This document shows, one piece after another, positions 26,688 to 36,900 of a stretch of DNA of 59,688 nucleotides; positions within the stretch are counted from its first letter, which is position 1, and every line of letters begins with the position of its first letter. The stretch lies in the NCBI GenBank assembly GCA_944321965.1, contig CALUNH010000015.1, positions 1 through 59,688 of the forward strand, given 5' to 3'. This DNA is from an uncultured Alistipes sp. (lineage in GTDB: Bacteria > Bacteroidota > Bacteroidia > Bacteroidales > Rikenellaceae). A program made the translations under genes and the position numbers. The notes beneath the pieces were generated by a model. The model ran no database searches. It was not told the DNA's origin and worked only from the letters and a program-made list of their open reading frames with translations.

Positions 26688-28992
26688 ACCATACGATATT
26701 TGAAGTGGTCGGTTGTACATTCGAAGCGGGATCGGCCAGGAATCCCGAGAAATTGTCGGCACCGACACCTGCCGACACGCCGTCTTCCGAGATCTCGCCC
26801 GCCACCCGCGTATCGGATGCGGTTGCAGCGGTCACGACATTGCCGAACAGGAGTCCGGTCAGAAGGGATTTTCCCGAAGGGGTCCAGGCCTCGATCCGGC
26901 TCTGGATAAGGCAGTCGCCGGAGAGCGTCACATTCCGGAGGGCAAAGCCCACGGCGCCGCCCGCGGCTCCGATATTGTAGGTTGCATCCACGGAACGGAC
27001 CTCGCCGGAGGAGGTACAGCCCGTGATCTCGGTTCCGGTCGCCAGACCGACCAGACCACCCAGCGCTGTCGTATTTACGGCCGTGGTCCATCCGCCGACG
27101 ACGGCACCCTTGTTGTGACAGGAGACCATGTGCTGGAGTTGGTCGCCGACCCCGATGGCGGCCCCCACGATACCTCCGGCACCATCGAGCCGGGCACCCG
27201 AAGAGTTCGGCATGATACCTCCGCTGTGTCGGCACGAAACCTGAACGGAGCCTTCGTTCACACAATTTTCATAACGGGTATCAAAACCGTTGACCTCGAC
27301 ATCGAGCGCCTTGCTGTCGCCCGAAGCAGTGGTAAACCACGCCGCACTGCGGCCGAGGATACCGCCCACCGTTGCCGAGCCGTTGTTGGAGGCGGCTTTG
27401 GCCGCATCGTCGGTCCGGATGACGTCCCCGTAGTTCCCGCAGCCCGTAAAGCTGACTCCGTTCATGTAGACGATGCCGCAGATTCCACCGAATCCCGACC
27501 GGATCGGTGCGGCACCGGCACATCGGGCCGTCAAGATGCCATGATTCTCACAATCGACGAAATGGCCCGCACGACACGTTTCATCGATATCGAGCTGCGT
27601 CGCCGTCGCGGTTCCGAGCACCGTATGGCCGATCGCCGCCAGGCCGCCGCCATAGAATCCGCTAGAGGCCGAAGCCGTCTGCGTGACGGTCACATTGCCA
27701 TAGTTGATACACCGCTCCAGGGTTCCGCCATTCTGGGCGACAAGCGCTCCGAAGATCAGAGAGCCGGATACGGTCACCTCCGTATCGGCGGAGTTGGTGC
27801 AATCCTGAATCACGCCCAGGTTGATTTTGGCGATGACGGCGTTGCCTGCCGAGGCCGGATTGGCCATACTGGTGAATGCCCCGTCGAAATTCAGATTCCG
27901 GACGACGCCCTTTTCACCGACCGTCGCAAAGAGAGGCCACACGTTCTCTCCGGCCGTCATCGTCTTGCCATTCCCCTCGAACGTCCCTTCGAACGTGCCG
28001 TTGGCATAGGCGAAATACTCCGGGACGGTAAGATCCGCCATCAGACTGACGGTCTGGCCCTCAAAGGTTTCGCCCGCAGCGACCTTTTCGGCAAAGGCCT
28101 CCCAGTCCGAAACGCTGAAAATATCGTTCGCCGAAGTGCCGCCCTCCGGCTCGAAAGCAAAACTCATGTCGTAAATCCGACCGGCCGCTGCCGTAAAGGC
28201 GTTGACGCTCTTGCGGACCTGATAGTCTCCCGAGACGTCTTTGACCTGCACCGTCAGACCGGCGGCATATTCCCCGGCCGGGATGGCGATCACCATCCGG
28301 GAACCCTGCGGTGCACCCTCTGTCCCGCAGCGGAGTTCAACCTGGGAAGCGGCCCCCTCCTGCGGCGTCAAGGTCCAGAGATCGGAGCCATACGCCGCCT
28401 GGAACGCCCCACACAGGGCCGTCCCGTCGTTGGTCGACAGCACCACCGCAGCAATCGGGTCCGGATCCGCAGCGGTCGTAACCGTCACCCGCAGATAGGC
28501 CATGGCGTGCCGGAACCGGAGCGAAGCCCCGTCGGCGGCCTGGGCGAGCATGACGGCAGCCGCAGGATCGAACTGATCGGATTCACTCCAGGTCTGGAAA
28601 TCCGGCAGCTGGACCGTCAGGACCCCGGAATCGTATTTTGATACGACCGAGGCGGGGTATGCCGCATACAACGCCGTCTCGAAACCCCGCAGGAAGGTGA
28701 ATTCCGCCGAACGGCAGTCCTCCTGTACGGAGATCGATTCGGAAGCAATTCCATTGACAGAGATGCAATCCCCTTCATTCCAGAAAACGGCATAACTTTC
28801 CCCGTCTTCATTCGGGGACATCGCGGTTCGGGAGTTCGCGGTGCCCTCCTCAAGCAGCGCCCGGATGACAAATCCACGGTTTCCACTGCCGTCGTCCATC
28901 GCCTCCTGCTTCTGGCACGAAGCGCCCGAAGCGAGCAGGAGCACCATCGGCAAAAATCTGATTATCAACATGTTCATATTCGTCATTTTCAT
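26677..28992 (-). CDS. Fimbrillin-domain lipoprotein with GLUG repeats
   Basis: A 771-aa lipoprotein (lipobox to Cys26). Residues ~35-290 form a fimbrillin-like module (TANSRTAMSPNEDGESYAVFWNEGDCISVNG; LRFRHAMAYLRVTV; AAGRIYDMSFAFEP). Residues ~340-740 are GLUG-type beta-helix repeats, with recurring patterns such as LERCINYGNVTV, FVDCENHGILTA, FTGCGNYGDVI, YENCVNEGSVQV and GGLVGLATGTEITGCTSSGEV. GLUG proteins are usually surface adhesins or binding proteins. It lies downstream of the GH-A hydrolase gene after a 152-bp gap, the largest inside the operon. Expected role: glycan binding or display at the surface. No hydrolase motif is seen. Confidence 0.75.
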   Translation of the reverse strand: MKMTNMNMLIIRFLPMVLLLASGASCQKQEAMDDGSGNRGFVIRALLEEGTANSRTAMSPNEDGESYAVFWNEGDCISVNGIASESISVQEDCRSAEFTFLRGFETALYAAYPASVVSKYDSGVLTVQLPDFQTWSESDQFDPAAAVMLAQAADGASLRFRHAMAYLRVTVTTAADPDPIAAVVLSTNDGTALCGAFQAAYGSDLWTLTPQEGAASQVELRCGTEGAPQGSRMVIAIPAGEYAAGLTVQVKDVSGDYQVRKSVNAFTAAAGRIYDMSFAFEPEGGTSANDIFSVSDWEAFAEKVAAGETFEGQTVSLMADLTVPEYFAYANGTFEGTFEGNGKTMTAGENVWPLFATVGEKGVVRNLNFDGAFTSMANPASAGNAVIAKINLGVIQDCTNSADTEVTVSGSLIFGALVAQNGGTLERCINYGNVTVTQTASASSGFYGGGLAAIGHTVLGTATATQLDIDETCRAGHFVDCENHGILTARCAGAAPIRSGFGGICGIVYMNGVSFTGCGNYGDVIRTDDAAKAASNNGSATVGGILGRSAAWFTTASGDSKALDVEVNGFDTRYENCVNEGSVQVSCRHSGGIMPNSSGARLDGAGGIVGAAIGVGDQLQHMVSCHNKGAVVGGWTTAVNTTALGGLVGLATGTEITGCTSSGEVRSVDATYNIGAAGGAVGFALRNVTLSGDCLIQSRIEAWTPSGKSLLTGLLFGNVVTAATASDTRVAGEISEDGVSAGVGADNFSGFLADPASNVQPTTSNIVWYEE

Positions 28993-29144
28993 GATTTTTC
29001 ATTTCAAATCGAGTCGGATTCGGGTATGGACCGCCCTGAGGAGCTGCCTTTTGCAACCATCGGCACCCCTCCGCACGGGATCAGACTCCCGGTCGGCACC
29101 TTTTCTATACCTGAACTCCTGTTAGGATTCCGAACGACGGAGCG

Positions 29145-30251
29145 TCATTCGGCAACACCCGTCATACGCCGGATGAAGGCCACCTCCTCCTCGTTCCACG
29201 GCGTACCGTCGGCATGGAGGATGTCATGGAACCACACTTCGGGCTCTTCGGTCCAGGGAATCGACCGGCCCTTCTCATCGACCTTGTTCCACGGATAATG
29301 GAAATTGCACTTCCCGGCCGTCAGTCCGAAATTGATCGCCCCGACATTGTATTTCTTGAAGATGGGCATCGCCTCCCCGAAGGTCGAGATCGGACGCCGC
29401 ATGTATTCCGTGCAAACCATCGGTCGGCCGTAGGGAAGCAGGGTCTTGATGAACTTTTCGAGAACGGCTCCGCTCGCATAGCAGTGGAAGCTGATCACGT
29501 CGCTGTTTTCCAGGGCAAACGTCACCTCCGGGAGGCTTGTTCCGGGTACACCGACCTCACGCCACAACGGAGCCGTCAGCGGCTGGGAGGGATTGCAGGA
29601 ACGCGCCCACTCGAAGGTAGCCTTCATCAGCGGCACGGAATTGGTCACACCCCGGCGGTGATTCTCGGGCTCATTGTACAGACACCACAGAAGGATTCGC
29701 TCATCGTCGGCATAACTGCCGATCAGGTCCTTGACCATGGTTTCGAGTTCGCCCCAACGTGCCGGATCGTTCACATAATCGGCTCCGGGGGTCATCACCC
29801 ATTGCGAATTGTGATTCCCTTCAATCGCATCGGGCTGTTTCCCCAAATGCGGATCAATGCACTTTCCCCCGTTCGTCCAGAAGGTCGGCAACGCCCGGAT
29901 CCCGTGCCTGTCGCACATCTCCAGGAACTGCGAGAAACGATCCTTGAAACCCGCGGGGTCCGCCGTGTAGACGAGATTGGAGAAGAAAACCCGCACCGTA
30001 TTGAATCCCAGGCCCTCCGCAAATCCCAGTTCACGGTCGATCGTCTCGGGATCAAAGGTATCGGCCTGCCACATTTCGATCTGGTTGATGGCCGTCGAGG
30101 GGACATAGTCGCACCCCACGATCCACCCCTTGTCCGCCATCCACCGATTGGCCCGCTCGGCCGACCAGCGTTCGGCCGGAACCGGGGCTTTGCAGCACGA
30201 AGCCGCCAAAAAAAGAATCGAAGTCGCTAAAAATAAGATCTTTTTATTCAT
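29145..30251 (-). CDS. Clan GH-A glycoside hydrolase, GH5-like
   Basis: A 368-aa lipoprotein (Cys19, LAASC) that is essentially one TIM barrel. It has GWIVGCDYVPSTAINQIEMWQ, FNTVRVFFSNLVY, ILLWCLYNEPENH with the acid/base Glu194, and PMVCTEYMRRP with the nucleophile Glu282, the two-Glu retaining arrangement of clan GH-A. Related Bacteroidota proteins are often loosely named cellulase-family or 1,4-beta-xylanase. The barrel begins soon after the lipobox, so there is no room for an extra binding domain. It follows the sialidase-like/CBM9 gene by 37 bp. Family (GH5 or a neighbour) and substrate are uncertain. Confidence 0.8.
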   Translation of the reverse strand: MNKKILFLATSILFLAASCCKAPVPAERWSAERANRWMADKGWIVGCDYVPSTAINQIEMWQADTFDPETIDRELGFAEGLGFNTVRVFFSNLVYTADPAGFKDRFSQFLEMCDRHGIRALPTFWTNGGKCIDPHLGKQPDAIEGNHNSQWVMTPGADYVNDPARWGELETMVKDLIGSYADDERILLWCLYNEPENHRRGVTNSVPLMKATFEWARSCNPSQPLTAPLWREVGVPGTSLPEVTFALENSDVISFHCYASGAVLEKFIKTLLPYGRPMVCTEYMRRPISTFGEAMPIFKKYNVGAINFGLTAGKCNFHYPWNKVDEKGRSIPWTEEPEVWFHDILHADGTPWNEEEVAFIRRMTGVAE

Positions 30252-30288
30252 AATCCGGTCGTTTTTTAATGCAATCGCAATCTGAAAC

Positions 30289-32154
30289 TCAATCTACCTG
30301 AATGGAGAGCCATTTGGACGTATTGCTGGCGTCGCAAATGACATCCTCGACATTGGCCGCGGCATCGAAATATCCGAAATTGACCAACACCCTTCCATTG
30401 ACCAGTTCAATCGAACTGCGGGGCACGGCGATCTCGGCCCGGAATCCGGTATCCTGATCCGTCTTGTCTGTCGGCGTACCGTCGAAGGCCCCGGCATACG
30501 ACACCCCTAAATCGGCCTCGCGCCACCCTCCGGCATATTGGTCCGTGCTCTTGATCCGGTCGTATCCGAAACGGATTCGGCGGGATTTGGCCGAGAGGTT
30601 CCCGGTACCGTTGTCCGGCGAGAGCAGGATGTAGGCAAAATCCGTGGAAGAGAGGCTCTCGTCGAAGACCTCCACCAGGAAATAGAGGTTCTCCGCATCC
30701 GCCGAGCAGCGCAGGGTGGCCTGAGCCTGGCAACGGGAGCCGACAAAAAGGGCGTCATCGCTCTCCGCCCATTCGGAATCGTCGCCGTCGAGCGTCACCT
30801 GGCGGGCTGTCGCCCGGATCGAATGATTCAGGTGGAAACGGGCCAAGGCAATGGTTGCGTTGTCGGCACCGTCCCGCGAGTCCCGCATACAGGAGAGCAC
30901 CGTATGCGAATCGGTCAGATCCAGTCCGCCCCAGGAGCCCACATCGGGCAAGGCCGACAGGTCGGTCGACCCGAACTCCGTGGCCGTGGCATTCCCGATG
31001 CGGAAATGCTGCCGCGAATCCGTACCGCCATAGGCCAGCAGCGTCTCGCCCGAAGGGAACTGCACCAGATAGGGAGCCGCTCCCCGCACAACAACGCTGT
31101 CGATACGACGCTCTTTCGGGGTAATCTCATCGCCCTCCAGATAGTCCCAACTGCCGTCTTCGTGGGAAAAGACCATCGCGATCGAGAACTGGTCGCTGTA
31201 ACCGCCCGAAGCGTTCACCACCCGCTGATTGCAACTCTCCATGGCAAAAGCGAAGCGGCTCGATTCGTTCAGAATAATACCCACCGGCATCTGATAGGTA
31301 TAGCACCACATGTTCTTCTGGGTATTCCACCAGAGTTTGCGCATCACGCGATAGGCCGATTTCCCGACGGCCGGTTCCCAGGTCTCCCCACCGTCGACCG
31401 ACCGCAGCATGTCCGTTCCCGAGTGGCTGCCGCTGGTCCACGGACGGCTCTCCGAGAAAAAGCACTGGATCTCTCCCGAGGGCAGTTCGATCAGGTGCGG
31501 CTCCCAGCAGGGCCCGTGATAGATCTCCTTCTCGCCGAACCACGTATAGCCGCCATCCTGACTTCGCTTGACGATAATCCCCTGCTCGTCCGTACAGTTC
31601 TGATTGCTGTAGGTATTCACCGTACTGAAACTGGCCACGGCCAGCAGCTCACCGTTCGACAACTGGAGGGTATTGGCGTTGGTGAACCGGCGCACATCGG
31701 GTTTCCCCAATCCGTTGTAGACGTTCTTTCCCTGCCACAGATAACCCATGTAGACCCAGTTCTTCAGATCGCGGCTCAAGGCATAAAACGTATTCTCGCC
31801 ATTGCCGTTCACGCCCACGGCATCCTGCCAGGTCAGAATATAGCTCCCGTCCCGCAAGGTCCGGATCCGGGCATAGGTCGGGATATAGACATTGTGGGCC
31901 GCACCCAGTTCGATGTAGGAGCGATAATCCATTTTCACGGTGGAGCGCTCCCAATCATCCGCATGGGAATTGATTTCGGATTCCCCGCGGTTCAGACGGG
32001 TGAATTCGGTCAGTTCCAAACTCCTCGACGTTTCCCCGCCTTGATTGCCCTGGCCTCCTCCTTCCTGAGTCTCTTTCGTACAGGAAAGAGCCAATGCAAG
32101 CACACACAGCACTCCCAACATGCAGCAAGTTCGATTTTCAATTCCAACCTTCAT
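30289..32154 (-). CDS. Sialidase-like BNR beta-propeller lipoprotein with CBM9 domain (paralogue 1)
   Basis: A 621-aa lipoprotein; start 32154 gives MKVGIENRTCCMLGVLCVLALALSC (split here as a signal peptide to Cys25) and overlaps the susD stop by 17 bp. The propeller shows KRSQDGGYTWFG and RSVDGGETWEP Asp-boxes, ARIRTLRDGSYILTW, and GPCWEPHLIELPSGEIQCFF. After residue ~460 a CBM9/DOMON-like domain follows (VTLDGDDSEWAESDDALFVG; DAENLYFLVEVFDESL; GFRAEIAVPRSSIELVNGRVL). It is a paralogue of 18640-20415 with a better-preserved CBM. No FRIP motif is apparent; a GH93-like or novel exo-acting role is plausible. Confidence 0.75.
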   Translation of the reverse strand: MKVGIENRTCCMLGVLCVLALALSCTKETQEGGGQGNQGGETSRSLELTEFTRLNRGESEINSHADDWERSTVKMDYRSYIELGAAHNVYIPTYARIRTLRDGSYILTWQDAVGVNGNGENTFYALSRDLKNWVYMGYLWQGKNVYNGLGKPDVRRFTNANTLQLSNGELLAVASFSTVNTYSNQNCTDEQGIIVKRSQDGGYTWFGEKEIYHGPCWEPHLIELPSGEIQCFFSESRPWTSGSHSGTDMLRSVDGGETWEPAVGKSAYRVMRKLWWNTQKNMWCYTYQMPVGIILNESSRFAFAMESCNQRVVNASGGYSDQFSIAMVFSHEDGSWDYLEGDEITPKERRIDSVVVRGAAPYLVQFPSGETLLAYGGTDSRQHFRIGNATATEFGSTDLSALPDVGSWGGLDLTDSHTVLSCMRDSRDGADNATIALARFHLNHSIRATARQVTLDGDDSEWAESDDALFVGSRCQAQATLRCSADAENLYFLVEVFDESLSSTDFAYILLSPDNGTGNLSAKSRRIRFGYDRIKSTDQYAGGWREADLGVSYAGAFDGTPTDKTDQDTGFRAEIAVPRSSIELVNGRVLVNFGYFDAAANVEDVICDASNTSKWLSIQVD

Positions 32155-33901
32155 TTTGCTCGATATTCGTATTCTTTTCAACTTCAGACTGCGGAATGGC
32201 CCATTTCAGGTAGGTGTCGCCGCCCCAGATATAGGTATAGATGGGGGCGCCCCAGACATTCTGCAGGCCGTTCTTTGCGACAAACTTGTCCGTCTTCCAG
32301 GTTCCCCATCTCAACTCCTCGAAATAGAGCTGCTCCTCGCAGGCCAGTTCCCACTTCTTCTCATTGCGGATGCGGACTCTCATCTCCTCGACCCCCGACA
32401 CCGCCGTATCCGTATTCCCGGGAGCATTGAGCAGGGCGACTCCGGCCCGGTTGCGAACCCGGTTCACATAGGAGACCGCCTCCAGCCAGCGTCCCTGTTC
32501 GTTGACCGCCTCGGCCAGACTCAGCAACACGTCGGCATAACGGATGATCGGGACGTCCACCGGGTTGTAACCGATGTTGGTGTATTCGCGGCCCTTGGTC
32601 ACGAATTTGCGGATCGGATAGAGCATATAGGCGTTGTTACCGTAGCGCAGGTCCAGGCTCGGCGCCTGCCAGTCCCGATAGGGATAGCGGCTCGTATAGG
32701 TCACGACCGTCCCCGAAGCTCCGCCGTCATAGGTCGAATAGGGCGTGATCGCAATGGCTGCAAGCCGCGGGTCCCGGTTTTCATAAGCCGCACGCAGACG
32801 CGCCTCGTTGCCCGAGGCATCGTATTTCGACATGTCGGCACCATAGGTGTTCATCGCCGTCTTCTCCGTATCGGTCAACCCGTTGCGCAGGAAATAGACG
32901 CTGCGGGCCTCGGGCGTCATCGAGCTGTATCCCGGGAAGTAATTGTCCCAACTGAAGGGTTTCCCGTCGATCTCCTCAAAGGAGTCGATGAAATTCACAT
33001 TCAGATAGTGCTGGTACTTGCCGTAGCCCACCGTGCAATAATTGCCGTAGTTGTTCGAGAAGGCGTTTCCCTGCCCCTCCTCTTCCACCATCTGCACCGA
33101 GAAAACCATCTCCTCGCACTTTTCGTTGGTTTCGGTGAAGAGGCTTTCATAGGAGCCGGTGTAAAGGTCGTATCCGCAGGCCCCTACCTGGATGAAATCC
33201 GCCTCGGCCAGATCGTACTGCTTGAGCCACATGTAGGCCTTGCCGCGCAGTGCATAGGCGGCACCCCGGGTCACACGTCCGTAATCGGCGTTCCCGGCCA
33301 CATACCGGTCGGGGATCTCGGAGCACTGGATGCAATCCGTGCAGTCCTGCACGACATGATTCCAGATCTCCTCCTCCGACGAGCGGCCCAGGCGATACTC
33401 GTCCGGCGCCAGATTCCGGTCGTAGTACGGAACCCCGCGCCACAGCGCATTCAGACGATAATAGTGGTACGCCCGCAGGAACTTGCACTCGGCAATACGC
33501 TTTGCCTTCGTGGCATCGGGCATGTCCGGCACCCGGCCGATATTCTCGATCACGTCGTTGGCCCGGTTGACCCCCTCGTAGAAGCGTTTCCAGTAGGTCA
33601 GGAACATCGAGTTGTTCGGCTGCAAAGTCCCGAACAGATAGTTGTAGTCGAGATTGACGATTCCCTCCTGCGGGTCCATGACCGAGGAGAACGAATCCCA
33701 GTTCAGGACGGAACGGTCCGTCGAGTTGTAATCGTAGAGCAGGTTGGAATAGACCCCCGTCACCACACTTTCGGCCAGCGTCGCCGAGGCGAACATGGTC
33801 GAGGAGCTGTTCTCGCTGTAGGGATAACGGTCCAGAAAATCGTTGCACGAGATCAGCGACAGAAGTCCCGCACCAAGAATCGATATTTTGAGAGCTTTCA
33901 T
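32138..33901 (-). CDS. SusD/RagB-family lipoprotein (second PUL)
   Basis: A 587-aa lipoprotein (Cys19, LISC) starting with the typical NDFLDRYPYSE segment. SusD features include ECKFLRAYHYYRLNALWRGVPYYDRNL, TRGAAYALRGKAYMWLKQYDLAEADF, and the C-terminal VPIIRYADVLLSLAEAVNEQGRW with RVRIRNEKKWELACEEQLYFEELRW. It is 11 bp downstream of its SusC partner. It forms the surface lid and ligand-capture part of the importer for the unknown glycan of this locus. Confidence 0.95.
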   Translation of the reverse strand: MKALKISILGAGLLSLISCNDFLDRYPYSENSSSTMFASATLAESVVTGVYSNLLYDYNSTDRSVLNWDSFSSVMDPQEGIVNLDYNYLFGTLQPNNSMFLTYWKRFYEGVNRANDVIENIGRVPDMPDATKAKRIAECKFLRAYHYYRLNALWRGVPYYDRNLAPDEYRLGRSSEEEIWNHVVQDCTDCIQCSEIPDRYVAGNADYGRVTRGAAYALRGKAYMWLKQYDLAEADFIQVGACGYDLYTGSYESLFTETNEKCEEMVFSVQMVEEEGQGNAFSNNYGNYCTVGYGKYQHYLNVNFIDSFEEIDGKPFSWDNYFPGYSSMTPEARSVYFLRNGLTDTEKTAMNTYGADMSKYDASGNEARLRAAYENRDPRLAAIAITPYSTYDGGASGTVVTYTSRYPYRDWQAPSLDLRYGNNAYMLYPIRKFVTKGREYTNIGYNPVDVPIIRYADVLLSLAEAVNEQGRWLEAVSYVNRVRNRAGVALLNAPGNTDTAVSGVEEMRVRIRNEKKWELACEEQLYFEELRWGTWKTDKFVAKNGLQNVWGAPIYTYIWGGDTYLKWAIPQSEVEKNTNIEQNEGWN

Positions 33902-33912
33902 ACCCGTATGGA

Positions 33913-36900
33913 TTAGAATTTGATGTTCAGACCAATCGTATATTGCCGCAGATTGGCGTAATAGTTCATGTTGTCCGTGAATTCCGGATCGATCCCGGGA
34001 TAATCCGTAATCGTGAAGAGGTTGTCACCCGTCAGGAAGATCCGCAGCGACCCGATTCCGATCCTCCGCGTAAGGCGCTCGGGCAGCGTATAGCCGATGG
34101 TGAGGTTCTTCAGTTTCAGATAGTCCGTCTTGTAGAGGAACAGTGTAGAATAGATGTTGGCACCGTTCTGCTCCGAGCCGTAGTTCATGGTCAGGCGGCC
34201 GTGCTTCGACGAAAGATTGGTCCGGGGATCGTCCGGGTTGTCCGGATCGAAGAAGTAGTGGTCGTAGGCGATCTCGTAGGGAAGCGTAAACTTCGGATCC
34301 GTCGAATAGGCGTTGTAACCCACGTATCTCCAGTAGCGGGCCCCGCCGCCAGCCCCGGCAAACCGGGCCGAGAAGTCGATTCCCTTCCAGCCAAGCTCGA
34401 TATTGAAACCGTAGTAATACTTGGGCGTCTGGCTGACATTCTGGAACGTATAGTCGTTCGAATCGCCGTAAACGCCGTTTCCGTTGGCATCCTCGTAGAT
34501 GTAGTCACCGTACCAGATCCCGTCCTTGGCAATCTTCTGGTTCGGAAGGAACGAGTTGCCCGCAGCCACCATGGCCTCCAGCCAGGCCATATCATCCGGC
34601 GTGCGGATCATTCCGTCCCGCGGGCCTCCCGCCGGATTCACCGATCCGTCCGCAAAGAAGTAGGAGCCGTCACCCGAGTAGGTGTTGACTAGGATATACT
34701 CGTTGATGAGACGGCCTTCGATCGTGCGGCGTGCCGCGTCGACCACCGTGGAGACATCGCCGATGTTGGTGGCATAACTCCGCACGCCGTTGGCGTCGGT
34801 CACCCAGCCGGCCTTGAGCCGACCGTTGTATTTGGTCACCCGGTTCCAGTTGCGGGTAAAGTTGGCCGAGATGCCGTAGCGGAAATCCTTCACCTGATCG
34901 CGCCATCCGATCGTGAATTCGAAACCGCGGTTCGAGACGCCGCAAAGGTTCTGATAAGGAGCGCCCTTGTTACCGATGGTCGCATAAACCGGGGCCTTGT
35001 AGAGGATGCCGTCGGTCTGCTTGTCATAATAGTCGGCCTCGAACGTCAGACGGTTTTTCAGCGTGGCGAACTCCAGGCCCACGTCGAAAGAGGTCGTCGT
35101 TTCCCACTCCAGCAGGTCGTTCGACAGGGTCGACACGGCTCCCGAAGCCAGTTTCCCGCCAAACGGATAGGAATAACCCGAGGCATAGGTCGACAAATAG
35201 TCGTAGTTCCCAATCGAGTTGTTGCCCAACTTGCCCCAGGAGAGTCTCAGTTTCAGATTGTCGACCCAGGTACCCTTCAGGAAATCCTCCTGCGAGATGC
35301 GCCATCCGGCCGAGAACGAGGGGAAGAGTCCCCACCGGGACTGGCGGGCGAAACGCGACGACCCGTCATAACGGAGATTGACCTCGGCCAGATATTTGTC
35401 CGCATAGGAGTACGTGACCCGGCCGAAGACCGAGGCTGCGGCATAATCCGTCTGGGATCCGGAGATCGAGGTAGCCTCCAGAACGTTGTCCAGTTCATCC
35501 AGGATATCGTTCTCGAAGCCGGTCTTGGTCGACGCGAAGCTCTGGTCGTTGAGGTAGTAGGCCTCGAATCCGGCCATGGCCGAGATATCGTGTTTCCCGT
35601 ATGTTTCGGCCCAGTCGAGCGTCGTCTGGAACTCCCATCTTCCGGTATGGGCCTGCGTGTAGGTCAGGTAGAGTTTGCTCAGGTCGTTATAGCTGTAGGC
35701 CACCTCGTCGCGGCTGAACGAATAGGCGTCGCCCAAGGTCGGATGCTGCTTTTGCAGGGCATCCCGCCAGGAGTAGTTGAACGACGCATGGTAGCGGATG
35801 TTCCACGGAAGCTTGACATTGACGAAGGCCGTCGTATTGTTGTAGTGGGTAACGTTCGAGCCTTTGTAACGGTTGAAGAAATAGAGGTTGTTGCGCGACT
35901 CGGAGCTCTGCTCGGGGTTCTCCATCCAGCCGTATTTCCCGTCGTAGTAGGGATAGATGCAGGGCACGCCCCGCGAAAGCAGGGTCATCGACCCGGAGAT
36001 GTCGGCCAGTTCCGTATCCGAACGGTACCCATAGATCCGCGCCCCGACTTCGAGCCATTGAGTCACGTCCGACGAGAGGTTGAGCCGGTAGGAGGTCCGC
36101 GTCACGGCCGAATTGTCGATCACACCCGGATTGTTCATATACGACACCGACATGAGATACTTGATGCGCTCCGTCGAGCCGCTGGCCGAAATGCTGTGCT
36201 TCTGATAGACCGAAGGGGTAAAGATCGCCTCCATCCAGTCCACGTTGGGATAGGCCACATAGTTCGGGTAGCCCGAGTCGGCGATGCCGTTGGGGTCCTT
36301 CTCCTTCTCGCGCCACAGGTCGATCATCGTCTGGCTGAAGACATTGGCCTTGCCGACGTTCCAGGCCGACTCGTTCATGATCTCCATGTAGTCGGCATAG
36401 TTCGAGATGACATCGAAATAGTGCTCCGGCTCCTGATAGGCCACCATGCCGGTATACTCGATATTGAATCGCCCCTCCCTGGCCGTTTTGGTCGTAATCA
36501 GGATCACGCCGTTGGCGCCGCGGTTTCCATAGATGGCGCAGGAGGCGGCATCCTTCAGAACCGAAATCGAGGCGATATCCTGCGGATTCACATTGTCGAT
36601 GGTTCCCTCGAAACCGTCCACGATGACCAGCGGCGCGGCATCGTTGAGCGTTCCCACGCCGCGAATCCGCATCGAGACCCCTTCGCTGCCCGGTTTTCCG
36701 GAGGTCTGCGAGACATACAGTCCCGCACTCACACCCTGCAACAGGCCCGACGTCGTGGTGGCGGGACGGGACTGCGACAGCTCCGCATAATCCACCGTCG
36801 CCACCGAACCGGTTACATTCACCTTCTTCTGCACGCCGTATCCGACGACAACCAGTTCATCGAGCATCTGGGACTCCGGCGCCATCTCGACATTCAGGAC

